A stretch of DNA of 64,000 nucleotides from Plantactinospora soyae (GCF_014874095.1 NZ_JADBEB010000001.1:7316001-7380000), one strand, 5' to 3'. Numbered from the stretch's first letter, positions 26,917-35,826 are shown. The notes: generated by a model from the letters alone, not told the origin. Numbers and translations: made by a program.

Positions 26917-27132
26917 CTAACCGTCCGTCGCGTCCAGGCGTCCGGTGCCCGCGATCCTGGCGAAGGCGTGGGCGCTGGGCTTGGGAATCCGTGCGAAGTC
27001 GTCGGCGTGGTCGACGGCGATGAGACCGAACGTCGGCCGGAACCCTTCGCTCCACTCGAAGTTGTCGAAGGCGGACCAGTGCAGGTAGCCGCGCACGTCG
27101 ACACCTTCGGCGCGGGCCCGGGCGAGCTGCAA
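26917..27132 (-). pseudogene. 3' fragment of a GH1 beta-glucosidase
   Basis: The last 71 codons of a GH1 glycosidase are intact and in frame to a TAG stop: GVDVRGYLHWSAFDNFEWSEGFRPTFGL is the family C-terminal signature. Everything before about 27132, including both catalytic glutamates, is missing. The sequence joins directly to the 3' part of a lacI-type gene on the opposite strand. Confidence 0.85.
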
Positions 27133-27153
27133 CGGTCGGGAGGCCGAGGCAAG

Positions 27154-27855
27154 GTCACCCACGCCATGATCGACCGCAGCATGGACGGCCTGATCCTCAT
27201 CGCGCCGATCTCGACGCGCGCCCACCTCGACCACGTCGCCGCGACCGTGCCCACCGTCGTCGTCGGCCGGCACGGCCGGTCCCGGGCCTACGACAGCGTC
27301 GCCGACGACGACTTCGCCGGGGCCGCGCTGGTCGTGGACCACCTCGTCGACCTCGGCCACACCCGGATCGCGCACATCGAGCACCACGAGACCGACCGGG
27401 ACTGCCTCGCCGAGATGCCCAACGCCATCCGCGCCGCGGGCTACCAGCAGGCGATGCGGGCCCAGGGCCTCGCGGACGAGATCGACATCGCCTCCACCAG
27501 CTACAGCCAGGAAGGCGGCTACCTCGGCGCCCAGCAACTGCTCGCCCGGCCGGTCCGGCCGACCGCCATATTCGCCGGCGCGGACATCGTCGCCATGGGC
27601 GCCCTCGACGCGATCGCCGAGGCCAGTCTGCGGGTGCCCGAGGACGTCTCGGTCGCCGGCTACGACAACACCACCTTCGCCGCCTTCCGGCCCATCTCGC
27701 TGACCAGCGTGGACCAGGCCGGTCACCAGATCGGCGCGAACGCCGCCCGGCTGCTGCTCGACCGCATCGCCGACCGGCAGCGGCCCGCCGCGCAGGTCAG
27801 GCTCTCCCCCACTCTCGTCGTCCGCCGCACCACCGCCCCGCCACCCGCGCGGTAG
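27154..27855 (+). pseudogene. LacI-family regulator lacking its DNA-binding domain
   Basis: The frame carries about 234 residues of the periplasmic-binding-like effector domain (DRSMDGLILIAPIS, LGHTRIAHI, PTAIFAGADIVAMGALDAI, VSVAGYDNTTFAAFRPISLTSVDQ) up to a normal C-terminus. The helix-turn-helix and the first part of the effector domain, about 110 codons, are absent. The longer open frame upstream is GH1 antisense sequence. Without a DNA-binding domain it cannot act as a LacI repressor. Probably the partner of the truncated beta-glucosidase. Confidence 0.85.
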
Positions 27856-27939
27856 CGGCCGTCACCTGGCCGCGAACCGTCGCACGAGGTCCACCGGCTG
27901 CTCCGTGGATGCCAACCCCCGACCACGCAAAACGATCAT

Positions 27940-27953
27940 GGATAACGTTACCC
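27940..27953. promoter_or_regulatory. LacI-type operator-like dyad
   Basis: GGATAAC-GTTACCC is a 14-bp near palindrome with a central CG, typical of LacI-family sites; six of seven half-site bases match. It lies 85 bp after the truncated lacI gene with no obvious gene to control, so it may be an orphan site left after the rearrangement. Confidence 0.35.
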
Positions 27954-28060
27954 ACGGCATCCACGCCGGCTTACGCCCCCTCGCGTACCGCCTGACCAGG
28001 TCCGGCGGTTCGGTGAGCGGCAGCACCAGCTGAGCGGGGACGGTGCCGCGGCCCCCACCC

Positions 28061-29026
28061 TCAGGACCGGGTGCGGGCATGCTCCTCCACCAGGGTGGCG
28101 AAGCCGTCGAGATGGCGTGCGAGACCGTACTCGAACAGTCCGCCCAGGTCCGAGGCCGTCTCCGTCGGGATCGTCGCCAGCAGTGGGAACCGTCCACTTT
28201 CGAGGAGTTGGGCGGCCCGCTTCTGCTGTGCCAGCCGCCACCCGTCGAGCGTGACACCGGTTTCCTGCTCCGACTCGACCTCGGCCGCCAGGGACAGCGC
28301 GACGGTGACGACCACTCCATGGAGGGTGAGCGCCTCGCGGATCCGGGTCGCCATCGGCAGCCCGAGCCCGTCGAGCGCGCGCAGGGTCCACTCGGTGTGC
28401 ATCATCATGTTGGGCACGAGCGCCGGGCGGGTGAACGAGACGGCCCTGGGCAGCCAGAGGTGTCTCCGGCACAGATCCCACTGTTGGCGGGAGATCAGTT
28501 CGAGTTTCGCCCGCCACCCGGGCGGTCCCGGGACCGGCAGTTCGCATTCGCCGAAGACCTCGTCGGCCATCTGCGTCACCAGCTCGTCCTTGTTCGCCAC
28601 GTGCCGGTAGAGCGACATCGGGCCGACGGCGAGGTCGGCCGCGAGTCGTCGCATCGACACCGCGTCGAGTCCCTCGACATCGGCGATCGCGACGGCGGTG
28701 CGGAGCACGTGCTTGCGGCTCAGTGGCTGCTTGACGGTGCCCGCCTGCCGGGGCCGCCGCGACTCGGCCGGGCTGAGCGGATGTTTGCGGCCCGCGCGGC
28801 TGCTGACCACCGTGCCGGAACCGACCGTCGCCTCGACCAGCCCGTTGTCGCGCAGAGTCGCCATCGCTCTGGTGGCGGTCGCGACCGCGACACCCCAGCG
28901 CTGGGCGACCTGCCGGACCGACGGTATCCGGTCACCGGGCCGCAGGTCGCCGGCCAGGATGCGGCCGCGGATCTCCTCGACGATCCGCCGGTACGGCGGT
29001 TCCGGGCGCGGTGTCGGCGAAGGCAC
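28061..29026 (-). CDS. GntR-TetR fusion transcriptional regulator
   Basis: From GTG 29026 (GGAG seven bases upstream) the protein has 321 aa with two DNA-binding modules. A GntR winged helix lies at about residues 8-78 (RPGDRIPSVRQVAQRWGVAVATATRAMATLRDNGLV). A TetR HTH with C-terminal domain follows at about 100-321 (GLDAVSMRRLAADLAVGPMSLYRHVANKDELV). Both helix-turn-helix motifs look intact. A 28-bp-spaced 8-bp dyad sits in its promoter. The longer frame would start inside that dyad and is rejected. Targets unknown; the divergent acetyltransferase is a candidate. Confidence 0.88.
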   Translation of the reverse strand: MPSPTPRPEPPYRRIVEEIRGRILAGDLRPGDRIPSVRQVAQRWGVAVATATRAMATLRDNGLVEATVGSGTVVSSRAGRKHPLSPAESRRPRQAGTVKQPLSRKHVLRTAVAIADVEGLDAVSMRRLAADLAVGPMSLYRHVANKDELVTQMADEVFGECELPVPGPPGWRAKLELISRQQWDLCRRHLWLPRAVSFTRPALVPNMMMHTEWTLRALDGLGLPMATRIREALTLHGVVVTVALSLAAEVESEQETGVTLDGWRLAQQKRAAQLLESGRFPLLATIPTETASDLGGLFEYGLARHLDGFATLVEEHARTRS

Positions 29027-29067
29027 AGAGTCGCTCCGATCTACTTGGGACGGTGTCGCGGATTTGG

Positions 29068-29103
29068 AGTGTACTAGTTCAATCCTTTCCCGGCCAGTAC
29101 ACT
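29068..29103. promoter_or_regulatory. Operator-like inverted repeat AGTGTACT-N20-AGTACACT
   Basis: Perfect 8-bp arms at 29068-29075 and 29096-29103 lie between the fusion regulator (start 29026, minus) and the acetyltransferase (start 29164, plus). The position suits joint control of both genes. The wide spacing would suit binding of two dimers or two domains. Confidence 0.55.
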
Positions 29104-29163
29104 TCCTCCACCTGACCAGGCCTGAATGCGTCATCTTCGCCGATGCGCCGATACGGTGTACGC

Positions 29164-29775
29164 ATGACACAGGACATACCGCACGCACTCGTGCGGCGGG
29201 CGGATGACGCAGACCGGCAGGTGGTGTCGGACGTCCTCACCGAGGCGTTCATGAACGATCCGGTCGCCTGTTGGCTTTTTCCGGTACCGGGTGAACGCGG
29301 TCGTCTCCAGTCGCACTTCTACGGTCAGCTGCTGGATCAGAGCGCCGCCGAGGCGTACCTGGCCGGCCGTGATGAGGGCGCCTCGGTGTGGCGGGCGTTG
29401 ACCTCGGGCCAGGAACCCGACGAGGAGCATCCGGACGCACCCGACGAGGAGCAGAACTCGGTCTTCGGCGAGAACGGCGCGCGGCTGCGGGCTCTGGGGC
29501 AGGCACTGGCCGAGCGGCATCCCGGCCGGGAACCGCACCTCTACCTCGCCTGCATGGGAGTGGTCGGCGGGCGGCAGGGCGCCGGACTCGGCTCGGCCAT
29601 GTTGCGGCACCGGTTGGAACGAGCCGACGCCGACGGACTCGCCGCGTACCTGGAGGCGAGCTCTCCCCGGAGCCGAACCCTCTACCTGCGGTACGGCTTC
29701 GAGGAGCTCGGCGCTCCGGTCCGCGTGGCGGACAGCCCACTCCTGTGGCCGATGTGGCGCCACGCCCGCCGCTGA
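29164..29775 (+). CDS. GNAT-family N-acetyltransferase
   Basis: The 203-aa protein shows a GNAT fold: LVRRADDADRQVVSDVLTEAF at the start, the acetyl-CoA loop GVVGGRQGAGLGSAMLRHRLERA (Q/RxxGxG/A form), and YLEASSPRSRTLYLRYGFEELG at the end. ATG 29164 is preferred over the upstream 29143 start. It is divergent from the GntR-TetR fusion. The substrate cannot be told from the sequence. Confidence 0.87.
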   Translation: MTQDIPHALVRRADDADRQVVSDVLTEAFMNDPVACWLFPVPGERGRLQSHFYGQLLDQSAAEAYLAGRDEGASVWRALTSGQEPDEEHPDAPDEEQNSVFGENGARLRALGQALAERHPGREPHLYLACMGVVGGRQGAGLGSAMLRHRLERADADGLAAYLEASSPRSRTLYLRYGFEELGAPVRVADSPLLWPMWRHARR

Positions 29776-29821
29776 CCACTGACCACTGACCCCGATTCCA
29801 CCAGCACAAGGGAGAACCTCG

Positions 29822-30700
29822 ATGACGATGAAGGACACCGCCGGCGATCGGCGAGCGCCGAGCCTGGTCTTCGTACACGGCACCAACTCCTCGTCGTACT
29901 TCTGCTCGGGACTGATCAGCGAACTGACCTTGCGGGGGCACCGGTGCGTCGCCGTCGACCTACCGGGACACGGCACTGAAGGGTTCTTCCCCCGCTCGTA
30001 CCAGGCCCCGCAGGACCCGCAGGGGCTGGCGACCGAGCCGTCACCGCTCGCCAAGATCACGATCGACGACTACGTCGAACGCGTCGTGGACACGGTGCGC
30101 CGGGCCCGCCGCCACGGGCCCGTGATCCTGGCCGGCGCCAGCCAGGGCGGCGTCACCGTGAGCAGGGTCGGCAACGCCATCCCCGAGCTCCTGGATCGGG
30201 TCGTCTACATGGCGGCGTACTGCTGCGTCGACCTGCCGAACGTGGCCGCCTACCTCGCCACGCCGGAGAACAGCGACAGCCTGCTCCCCCTGGTGACCCA
30301 GGCGGTGGTCGCCGATCCGGCGGTCCTCGGGGTGGCCCGGATCAACTGGCGCTCGGCCGACCCCGCGGTGTTCGACGGCATCAGGCAGTGCCTCGCCGGC
30401 GACTTCACCGACGAGGCGGTGAGTCGGCTGCTCAACACGCTCGAACCCGACGAGCCCGCCAGCATCCCCTTGGCCGACGCGCGCGGCAAGGCGCACACCT
30501 GGGGCCGGATCCCCCGGACATACGTACGCTTCACCCAGGACCGGCTGATCCCACCCGCGCTACAGGACCGCTTCATCACCGAGGCCGACCGCCTCACCCC
30601 GGGTAACCCGACCGACGTACGAAGCGTCGCCGCCCCCCACGTCGGCCCGTTCGACCGGCCCGAGCTTGTGGAAATCTTCGCCGAACTCGCCGGCCGCTGA
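29822..30700 (+). CDS. Alpha/beta-fold esterase
   Basis: The 292-aa protein has LVFVHGTNSSSYFC (oxyanion loop), the nucleophile elbow AGASQGGVTVS, and a C-terminal APHVGPFDRPELV with the catalytic His. The sequence resembles plant-methylesterase-like bacterial esterases (EstC type). Asp in FTQDRLIPP is the likely acid. An AAGGGAG RBS precedes ATG 29822. No signal peptide. Confidence 0.87.
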   Translation: MTMKDTAGDRRAPSLVFVHGTNSSSYFCSGLISELTLRGHRCVAVDLPGHGTEGFFPRSYQAPQDPQGLATEPSPLAKITIDDYVERVVDTVRRARRHGPVILAGASQGGVTVSRVGNAIPELLDRVVYMAAYCCVDLPNVAAYLATPENSDSLLPLVTQAVVADPAVLGVARINWRSADPAVFDGIRQCLAGDFTDEAVSRLLNTLEPDEPASIPLADARGKAHTWGRIPRTYVRFTQDRLIPPALQDRFITEADRLTPGNPTDVRSVAAPHVGPFDRPELVEIFAELAGR

Positions 30701-30983
30701 CCGGCGCACCATGGCCGCCCCGCTGGGCCTCGACAGCCGGCCCGCGCCTGCGGGCTCGTGGGCGAAGTCCCAGCGGGTGCCGCCCATCACGTCGGCGGTG
30801 AAGACGCCGTCGTCGGATTCCACGACCGTCAGGCAGCCGGGTGTGGCTCGACGGAGCCACCCCGACCGCCCGGTGCGGCGTGAGCTGGGCATGGCGCGGC
30901 GCGGACTCCGGCGTCGCGACGAAGACGGATCAATCCCGGTGCCGATCACCGCGCACAGTGGCCTGTCCGCCGAGCAACGGCTG
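30701..30983 (-). other. Gap with a possible unrecognised gene relic
   Basis: The minus strand at about 30715-30840 has coding-like composition (GCLTVVESDDGVFTADVMGG, then TRWDFAHEPAGAG) without a start or a known family. The rest shows nothing. It may be the end of a decayed gene. Confidence 0.3.
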
Positions 30984-31012
30984 TTGACTTAAACAGAGCT
31001 TCAACTTCTAAC
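30984..31012 (+). promoter_or_regulatory. Candidate promoter of the MFS exporter
   Basis: TTGACT (30984-30989) and TCTAAC (31007-31012) are spaced by 17 bp, in an AT-rich patch that stands out locally. The TTG start of the exporter lies 51 bp downstream. Confidence 0.45.
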
Positions 31013-31062
31013 GTCACCGGCAAGCGGGCCATTCGCCTGCGGCCACGAGACAGGGGAAGTTC

Positions 31063-32697
31063 TTGACTACGATCGCCGGGCCCCGCGCGGGCCGGAAAGA
31101 GTGGATCGGACTGGCCGTGCTGGCCATGCCCACGCTGCTCATCGCAATGGACATGACCGTTCTGCACCTGGCGGTTCCCTCGCTGACCACGGACTTACGG
31201 CCGAGTACCGGGCAACTGCTGTGGATCATGGACATCTACGGGTTCCTGGTCGCCGGCCTGCTCATCACCATGGGAACGCTCGGCGACCGGATCGGGCGGC
31301 GCAAGCTGTTGCTGACCGGTGCCGCCGCCTTCGGCGTCGCCTCGGTGCTCGCCGCGCTGTCCACCAGCGCCGAGATGCTGATCGTGACCCGCGCACTGCT
31401 CGGCGTCGCGGGTGCGACGCTGATGCCCTCCACGCTGTCCCTGATCCGCAACATGTTCCACGACGCGGCCCAGCGCACCGTCGCCATCAGTGTCTGGATG
31501 ACCTGCTTCGCGGTCGGCGGCGCCCTCGGCCCGCTGCTCGGCGGGTTCCTGCTCAACTACTTCTGGTGGGGCTCGGCGTTCCTGATCGGCGTCCCCGTCA
31601 TGCTGGTCCTGCTCGTGCTCGGCCCGGTGCTGCTGCCCGAGCACCGGAACACGAAGGCGGGCAAGCTGGATCTGGGCAGTGCCGTCCTGTCCCTGATCGC
31701 CGTACTGTCCGTGGTCTACGGCCTCAAGCTGGTCGCCGAGGACGGCTTCGGGCTGCCGCCGGTCACCTTCATGGCGCTGGGTCTGGCCGTCGGGGTCGCC
31801 TTCGTCCACCGGCAACGAACGCTCGCCGACCCGCTGCTCGACCTCAAGCTGTTCCGCGAGCGCACCTTCAGCGCCTCGGTGGCTCTGCTCACCCTCGGCA
31901 TCCTGGTGATGGCCGGCTCGCAACTGTTCACCCTTCAGTACCTCCAACTCGTACACGGACTCTCCCCGCTGGTCGCCGGCCTCTGGTCGTTGCCCAACGC
32001 GGCCGGTCTGATGGTCGGTGCCATGACGGCCCCGGCCCTCGCCGCGAAGATCCGCCCCGGCTTCGTCATCGCGGGCGGCCTGGTCGTCGCGGCCATCGGG
32101 CTGGGAATGCTCACACTGGTCAGCGCCACAGCGGGCCTGGGCATCCTGGTGACGGCGTCCGCGATCATGGGTGCGGGTCTCGGGCCGATGGCGGCCCTCG
32201 GCACCGACCTGATCGTCGGCGCGGCTCCGCCCGAGCGGGCCGGTGCGGCGTCGGCCATCTCCGAGACGGGCACCGAACTGGGCGCCGGTCTGGGCATCGC
32301 GGTCCTCGGGAGCATCGGCTTCGGTGTCTACCGCAGCCAGATCGAGGACACCATGCCGGCGGGCGTCGACTCCGAGGCGGCGCACGAGTCGCTCGGCGGC
32401 GCGGTGGCGGTGGCCCAAGACCTCTCCGGCAAGGCCGGGGACGAACTGCTCACCGTCGCCCGTGAGGCGTTCACCCACGGGCTGCATGTCACGGCCGTCG
32501 TCGGCGTCGGCGTCGTGCTCGTCCTGGCCCTGCTGGCAACCGTGCTGCTGCGCGGCGTCACCCCGGGCGCCAACGGTCACGACGAGCCAGCGGAGGACGC
32601 CGCGCAGGCCGGGATCCCGGACAGCGCGGCCACCACGCAGACCCCGACGACCGCCGAAGCGGTCAGGACAGCGGCCACGCTCGGAAGCAACGTCTGA
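31063..32697 (+). CDS. EmrB/QacA-type MFS drug exporter (14 TM)
   Basis: The 544-aa protein starts at TTG 31063. It has about 14 membrane helices, the motif GTLGDRIGRRKLLL of loop 2-3 (motif A), and SVWMTCFAVGGALGPLLGGFLL (motif C of antiporters). LfrA/SmvA-like exporters remove cationic dyes, quinolones and other drugs by proton antiport. The C-terminal 40 residues are polar and probably cytoplasmic. The DsbA-like gene follows 123 bp downstream. Confidence 0.9.
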   Translation: MTTIAGPRAGRKEWIGLAVLAMPTLLIAMDMTVLHLAVPSLTTDLRPSTGQLLWIMDIYGFLVAGLLITMGTLGDRIGRRKLLLTGAAAFGVASVLAALSTSAEMLIVTRALLGVAGATLMPSTLSLIRNMFHDAAQRTVAISVWMTCFAVGGALGPLLGGFLLNYFWWGSAFLIGVPVMLVLLVLGPVLLPEHRNTKAGKLDLGSAVLSLIAVLSVVYGLKLVAEDGFGLPPVTFMALGLAVGVAFVHRQRTLADPLLDLKLFRERTFSASVALLTLGILVMAGSQLFTLQYLQLVHGLSPLVAGLWSLPNAAGLMVGAMTAPALAAKIRPGFVIAGGLVVAAIGLGMLTLVSATAGLGILVTASAIMGAGLGPMAALGTDLIVGAAPPERAGAASAISETGTELGAGLGIAVLGSIGFGVYRSQIEDTMPAGVDSEAAHESLGGAVAVAQDLSGKAGDELLTVAREAFTHGLHVTAVVGVGVVLVLALLATVLLRGVTPGANGHDEPAEDAAQAGIPDSAATTQTPTTAEAVRTAATLGSNV

Positions 32698-32820
32698 ACC
32701 ACCCGGAGCGGTGGCTGACCGCCCGACCACACGGGCCCGAGCACGGAGCGGGTGCGGGCAGCGGACTCCCCGCACCCTCGGCCAAACCACCTCGGCCACA
32801 AGAGACTGGAGGCACGCACC

Positions 32821-33447
32821 ATGAAAGAGACGGAAGACAGCACCACCAGAGTCGAGATCGTGCTGGACGTCATCTGCGCGGCGTCCTACCTCGCGTACGT
32901 CCGGCTGGCGCGCGCGATCGAACGGGTACGGGCCGACGGAGGCAAGGTCGAGGTGACCTTCCGGCCCTTCCAGCTCGCCCCGAACGCCTCCTTCGACGGT
33001 GAACCCCTGCTGGAGGTGCTCACCAGGATGTTCGGCACGCACGTGGTGGCGGAGACCGAGCAGGCCGCCGCCGACGCGCTGCACGACGGCGTGACGCTGG
33101 ACTACGGCCGGGCGGTAGCCGCTGACACCTTCGAAGCGCACCGTCTGATCGCCTCGGCGGCGGCACAGGGACTCGGCGAGGCCATGGTCGAGCGGCTGTT
33201 CCGGGCGCACTTCACCGACGGCCTGAACATCGCCAACCCGACGACGCTGGCGCAACTGGCGGACGAGGTCGGGATCGGGGCGAACGACGTCCCGGCCGAC
33301 CGACTCCGCCGCGACCTCGCCCGTGTCCGCGCCCGCGGCATCCGCTCGGTGCCGCAGATCTCCTTCGACGGCGGGCCGGCCCTGGCCGGAACGCAGCCCG
33401 AGCAGACCTACGCCAGAGCACTCCGGAGGGCCGACGCCATGCGCTGA
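32821..33447 (+). CDS. DsbA/FrnE-like thioredoxin-fold protein without a CxxC motif
   Basis: The 208-aa protein has the FrnE-type layout: EIVLDVICAASYLAYVRLARAI, FRPFQLAPNA, AHRLIASAAAQGLGEAMVERLFRAHFTDGLNI, and the cis-Pro region RSVPQISFDG. The usual redox site (CPWC type) reads CAAS, so only one cysteine remains. It is therefore unlikely to be a normal disulfide oxidase and may act as an isomerase or glutathione/mycothiol-type transferase. FrnE-like proteins occur in polyketide clusters. ATG 32821 is preferred to the upstream frame. Confidence 0.82.
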   Translation: MKETEDSTTRVEIVLDVICAASYLAYVRLARAIERVRADGGKVEVTFRPFQLAPNASFDGEPLLEVLTRMFGTHVVAETEQAAADALHDGVTLDYGRAVAADTFEAHRLIASAAAQGLGEAMVERLFRAHFTDGLNIANPTTLAQLADEVGIGANDVPADRLRRDLARVRARGIRSVPQISFDGGPALAGTQPEQTYARALRRADAMR

Positions 33448-33675
33448 TCCCCCCGCCCGAGAGGCCGGCTCGCGCGTTTCAGGTCAGTGATCTCGCCGCT
33501 CAGCCGGCGCTGCCGGGCCGGCCAGCTGAAGTGGCGTACGACGCGCGACGATCTTCGGCCACCTGGTTGCGGTGACCTGTCACCGAGGGAGCCAGCTCCC
33601 GCACCGCCGCAGTGGCGAAGGCGGGAACTGCGGGTCAGGTTCGACCGGCTGGCGGGGTGGGCGTGCCGGAGAAAC

Positions 33676-34254
33676 TCAGACATGCAGGGTGGGTCGGTAG
33701 ATGATCTCCTGGGTACGACCGTCGAGTGTCCGGCTCTCGATCAGCTCCAGGTCGAAGTCGGCCGCCCCCTGGAAGATCGGCTCCGTCCCGGTCCGACCGG
33801 TGATCACAGGAAAGAGCGTCACCTGGACGAGGTCGACCAGACCGGCGGCCATCAGCGCCCGGTTCAACGACAGGCTGCCGTGCGATCGCAGGGGCACCTC
33901 GGACTCCTTCTTGAGCCGGGCGACGATGTCGACGGCGTCACCGCTCACGACGGTCGCGTCCGGCCAGTCGAGGGGTCCCGCCAGCGTGCTCGACACCACC
34001 GTCGCCGGGAGGTTCCTCATCCGGGTGACCCAGGCGTCCCGGACCTCGGACTCCTCGGTGCTCGTGGCCAGCATCCGCGCGAACACCCGGTACGTCTCGG
34101 CCCCGAAGACCATCCGCTGCTCCTCGCTGTACGAGGCGAGGCGGTGCTCGAGCAACTCGGGACCCTGCTTACCCCAGTAGCCGCCCCAGTTGCCGCTGGT
34201 CGTGCCGAAGCCATCGAGGCTGGAGAAGACGTCGACGGTGTAGGTAACGGTCAT
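33676..34254 (-). CDS. Dihydrofolate-reductase-like (RibD C-terminal domain) protein
   Basis: The 192-aa protein has the RibD_C/DHFR-like fold (VDVFSSLDGFGT, MVFGAETYRVFARML, LRSHGSLSLNRALMAAGLVDLVQVTLFPVITG). These proteins bind NADPH; their substrates are mostly unknown. ATG 34254 overlaps the stop of the sigma factor gene (ATGA) and has AAGGAG upstream, so it is the third gene of the DGPF-ECF operon and a likely product of that regulon. Confidence 0.9.
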   Translation of the reverse strand: MTVTYTVDVFSSLDGFGTTSGNWGGYWGKQGPELLEHRLASYSEEQRMVFGAETYRVFARMLATSTEESEVRDAWVTRMRNLPATVVSSTLAGPLDWPDATVVSGDAVDIVARLKKESEVPLRSHGSLSLNRALMAAGLVDLVQVTLFPVITGRTGTEPIFQGAADFDLELIESRTLDGRTQEIIYRPTLHV

Positions 34255-35453
34255 GATGATCTCCTTGTGCGGGTGAGTTCGGTACGACGGGTCTGCAGGA
34301 AGGCACGCTCGGTCTCGTTGGTGGCCAGGGCCATGGCCTGGTCGTAGGCGGTTCGGGCCTCTGCGTCGCGTCCGAGTCGGGCCAGCAGTTCGGCCCGGGT
34401 GGCGGGCAGCCGGTGGTAGCCCGGGAGTTCGACGGCCTCCAACGCGGCGAGGGCCACCGCCGGTCCGTGCACCTCGGCGACGGCGACCGCACGGTTGAGC
34501 GCGATGACCGGGGTCGGCGCGAGCGCGAGAAGCTGGTCGTAGAGTGCCAGGACCTGCGGCCAGTCGGTGGCGGCGCCGTCGGTGTGCACCGCGCTGATCG
34601 CGGCCTGGATCTGGTACGGGCCGGGCCGGTTGCGCCGTAGGCAACGGCGGACCAGGTCGTGGCCCTCGGCGATGAGTGTCCGGTTCCACAACGACCGGTC
34701 CTGATCAGCCAGCAGCACCAGTTCGCCGCTCCGGTCGAGCCGGGCCGGGCGGCGCGCCTCGGTCAGCAGCAGCAGGGCGAGCAGACCGAGGACCTCGGGC
34801 TCGTCGGGCATCAACGCGGCGAGTTCGCGGGCGAGCCGGATCGCCTCGCTGCACAGGTCCGCATCGATCAGCGGTCCGGCGGTGGACGTGTAGCCCTCGT
34901 TGAACATCAGGTAGAGCACGGTGAGCACGGGCGGCAGCCGGTCTGGCAGCTCGTGTTCGGCGGGTACCCGGTACGGGATGCCGGCGTCGCGGATCTTCTT
35001 CTTGGCGCGCACGATCCGCTGGGCGACGGTCGCCTCCTGGATCAGGTACGCCCGGGCGATCTCCGGTACTTCGAGGCCGCCGAGCAGGCGGAGCGTGAGG
35101 GCGGTCCGCGCGTCAGGAGCGAGCGCCGGGTGGCAGCAGGTGAAGATGAGTCGCAGTTGGTCGTCTTTCACCGGTCCCACCTCCTGGGGGTCGTCCTGTT
35201 GGTGCAGCAGCAGCAGGGCCTGGGCGTGCCGGGCCTCGCGGGTCGACTCCCGGCGGAGCCGGTCGACGGCCCGGTTGCGTGCTGTGGTCACGATCCAGGC
35301 GCCCGGGTTCGGCGGCGGGGTCTGCCACTTCTGCAACGCCGTGGTGAAGGCGTCCTGGACCGCCTCCTCGGCGAGGTGGATGTCGCCGAGGAGTCGGGCC
35401 AGGGTGGCGACGCAGCGGCCGTACTCCGCGCGGTAGATGCTCGCCAGGTCCAT
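34251..35453 (-). CDS. ECF42-type RNA polymerase sigma factor with C-terminal TPR extension
   Basis: The 400-aa protein has sigma region 2 (YRAEYGRCVATLARLLGDIHLAEEAVQDAF) and region 4 (PDARTALTLRLLGGLEVPEIARAYLIQEATVAQRIVRAKKKI) in the first 190 residues. The long C-terminal DUF6596/TPR domain typical of ECF42 follows. ECF42 factors lack an anti-sigma factor and are encoded beside DGPF proteins, exactly as here. ATG 35453 is used; the stop overlaps the next gene. It probably directs its own operon. Confidence 0.92.
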   Translation of the reverse strand: MDLASIYRAEYGRCVATLARLLGDIHLAEEAVQDAFTTALQKWQTPPPNPGAWIVTTARNRAVDRLRRESTREARHAQALLLLHQQDDPQEVGPVKDDQLRLIFTCCHPALAPDARTALTLRLLGGLEVPEIARAYLIQEATVAQRIVRAKKKIRDAGIPYRVPAEHELPDRLPPVLTVLYLMFNEGYTSTAGPLIDADLCSEAIRLARELAALMPDEPEVLGLLALLLLTEARRPARLDRSGELVLLADQDRSLWNRTLIAEGHDLVRRCLRRNRPGPYQIQAAISAVHTDGAATDWPQVLALYDQLLALAPTPVIALNRAVAVAEVHGPAVALAALEAVELPGYHRLPATRAELLARLGRDAEARTAYDQAMALATNETERAFLQTRRTELTRTRRSS

Positions 35454-35472
35454 TCGGATGACCGGCTTTCGT

Positions 35473-35826
35473 TCAGGCCTGGGACAGGTCGTCGAAGGGG
35501 CGCACCTCGACCGGGCCGCAGGCCGCCGCGCACTTCTCGGCCCAGGCCAGCGCCTGGTCCAGGTCCGCGCACTTGATGATCCAGAAGCCGGCGATGTGCT
35601 CCTTCGTCTCGGCGAACGGTCCATCGCTCATGGTGGTGGTGCCGTTCTCGATCCGGACGACGGTGGCGCTGTCCGGCGACACGAGTCCTCCGGCGAAGAC
35701 CCAGGCGCCCGCGGCCTGCAGTTCGTCGTTGATCCGATCGGTCTCCCTGAACATGGTCTGCATCTCCTCGTCGGTCGGCGTCGGCGCGCCCTCGACGAAA
35801 TGCACGGAGAGTAGGTACTGCTTCAT
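35473..35826 (-). CDS. DGPF/YCII-domain protein, ECF42 partner
   Basis: The 117-aa protein has the dimeric alpha/beta YCII fold and the signature MSDGPFAETKEHIAGFWIIKC. DGPF proteins are the conserved neighbours of ECF42 sigma factors; whether they sense a signal is unknown. It is first in a three-gene operon, 20 bp before the sigma factor. Confidence 0.92.
   Translation of the reverse strand: MKQYLLSVHFVEGAPTPTDEEMQTMFRETDRINDELQAAGAWVFAGGLVSPDSATVVRIENGTTTMSDGPFAETKEHIAGFWIIKCADLDQALAWAEKCAAACGPVEVRPFDDLSQA

Noticed and set aside
27862-28060. A minus-strand frame ending in RYARGRKPAWMPWVTLSMIV
   Set aside because: It has no start or domain and is too short to assign; it may be a relic but nothing supports a gene call.
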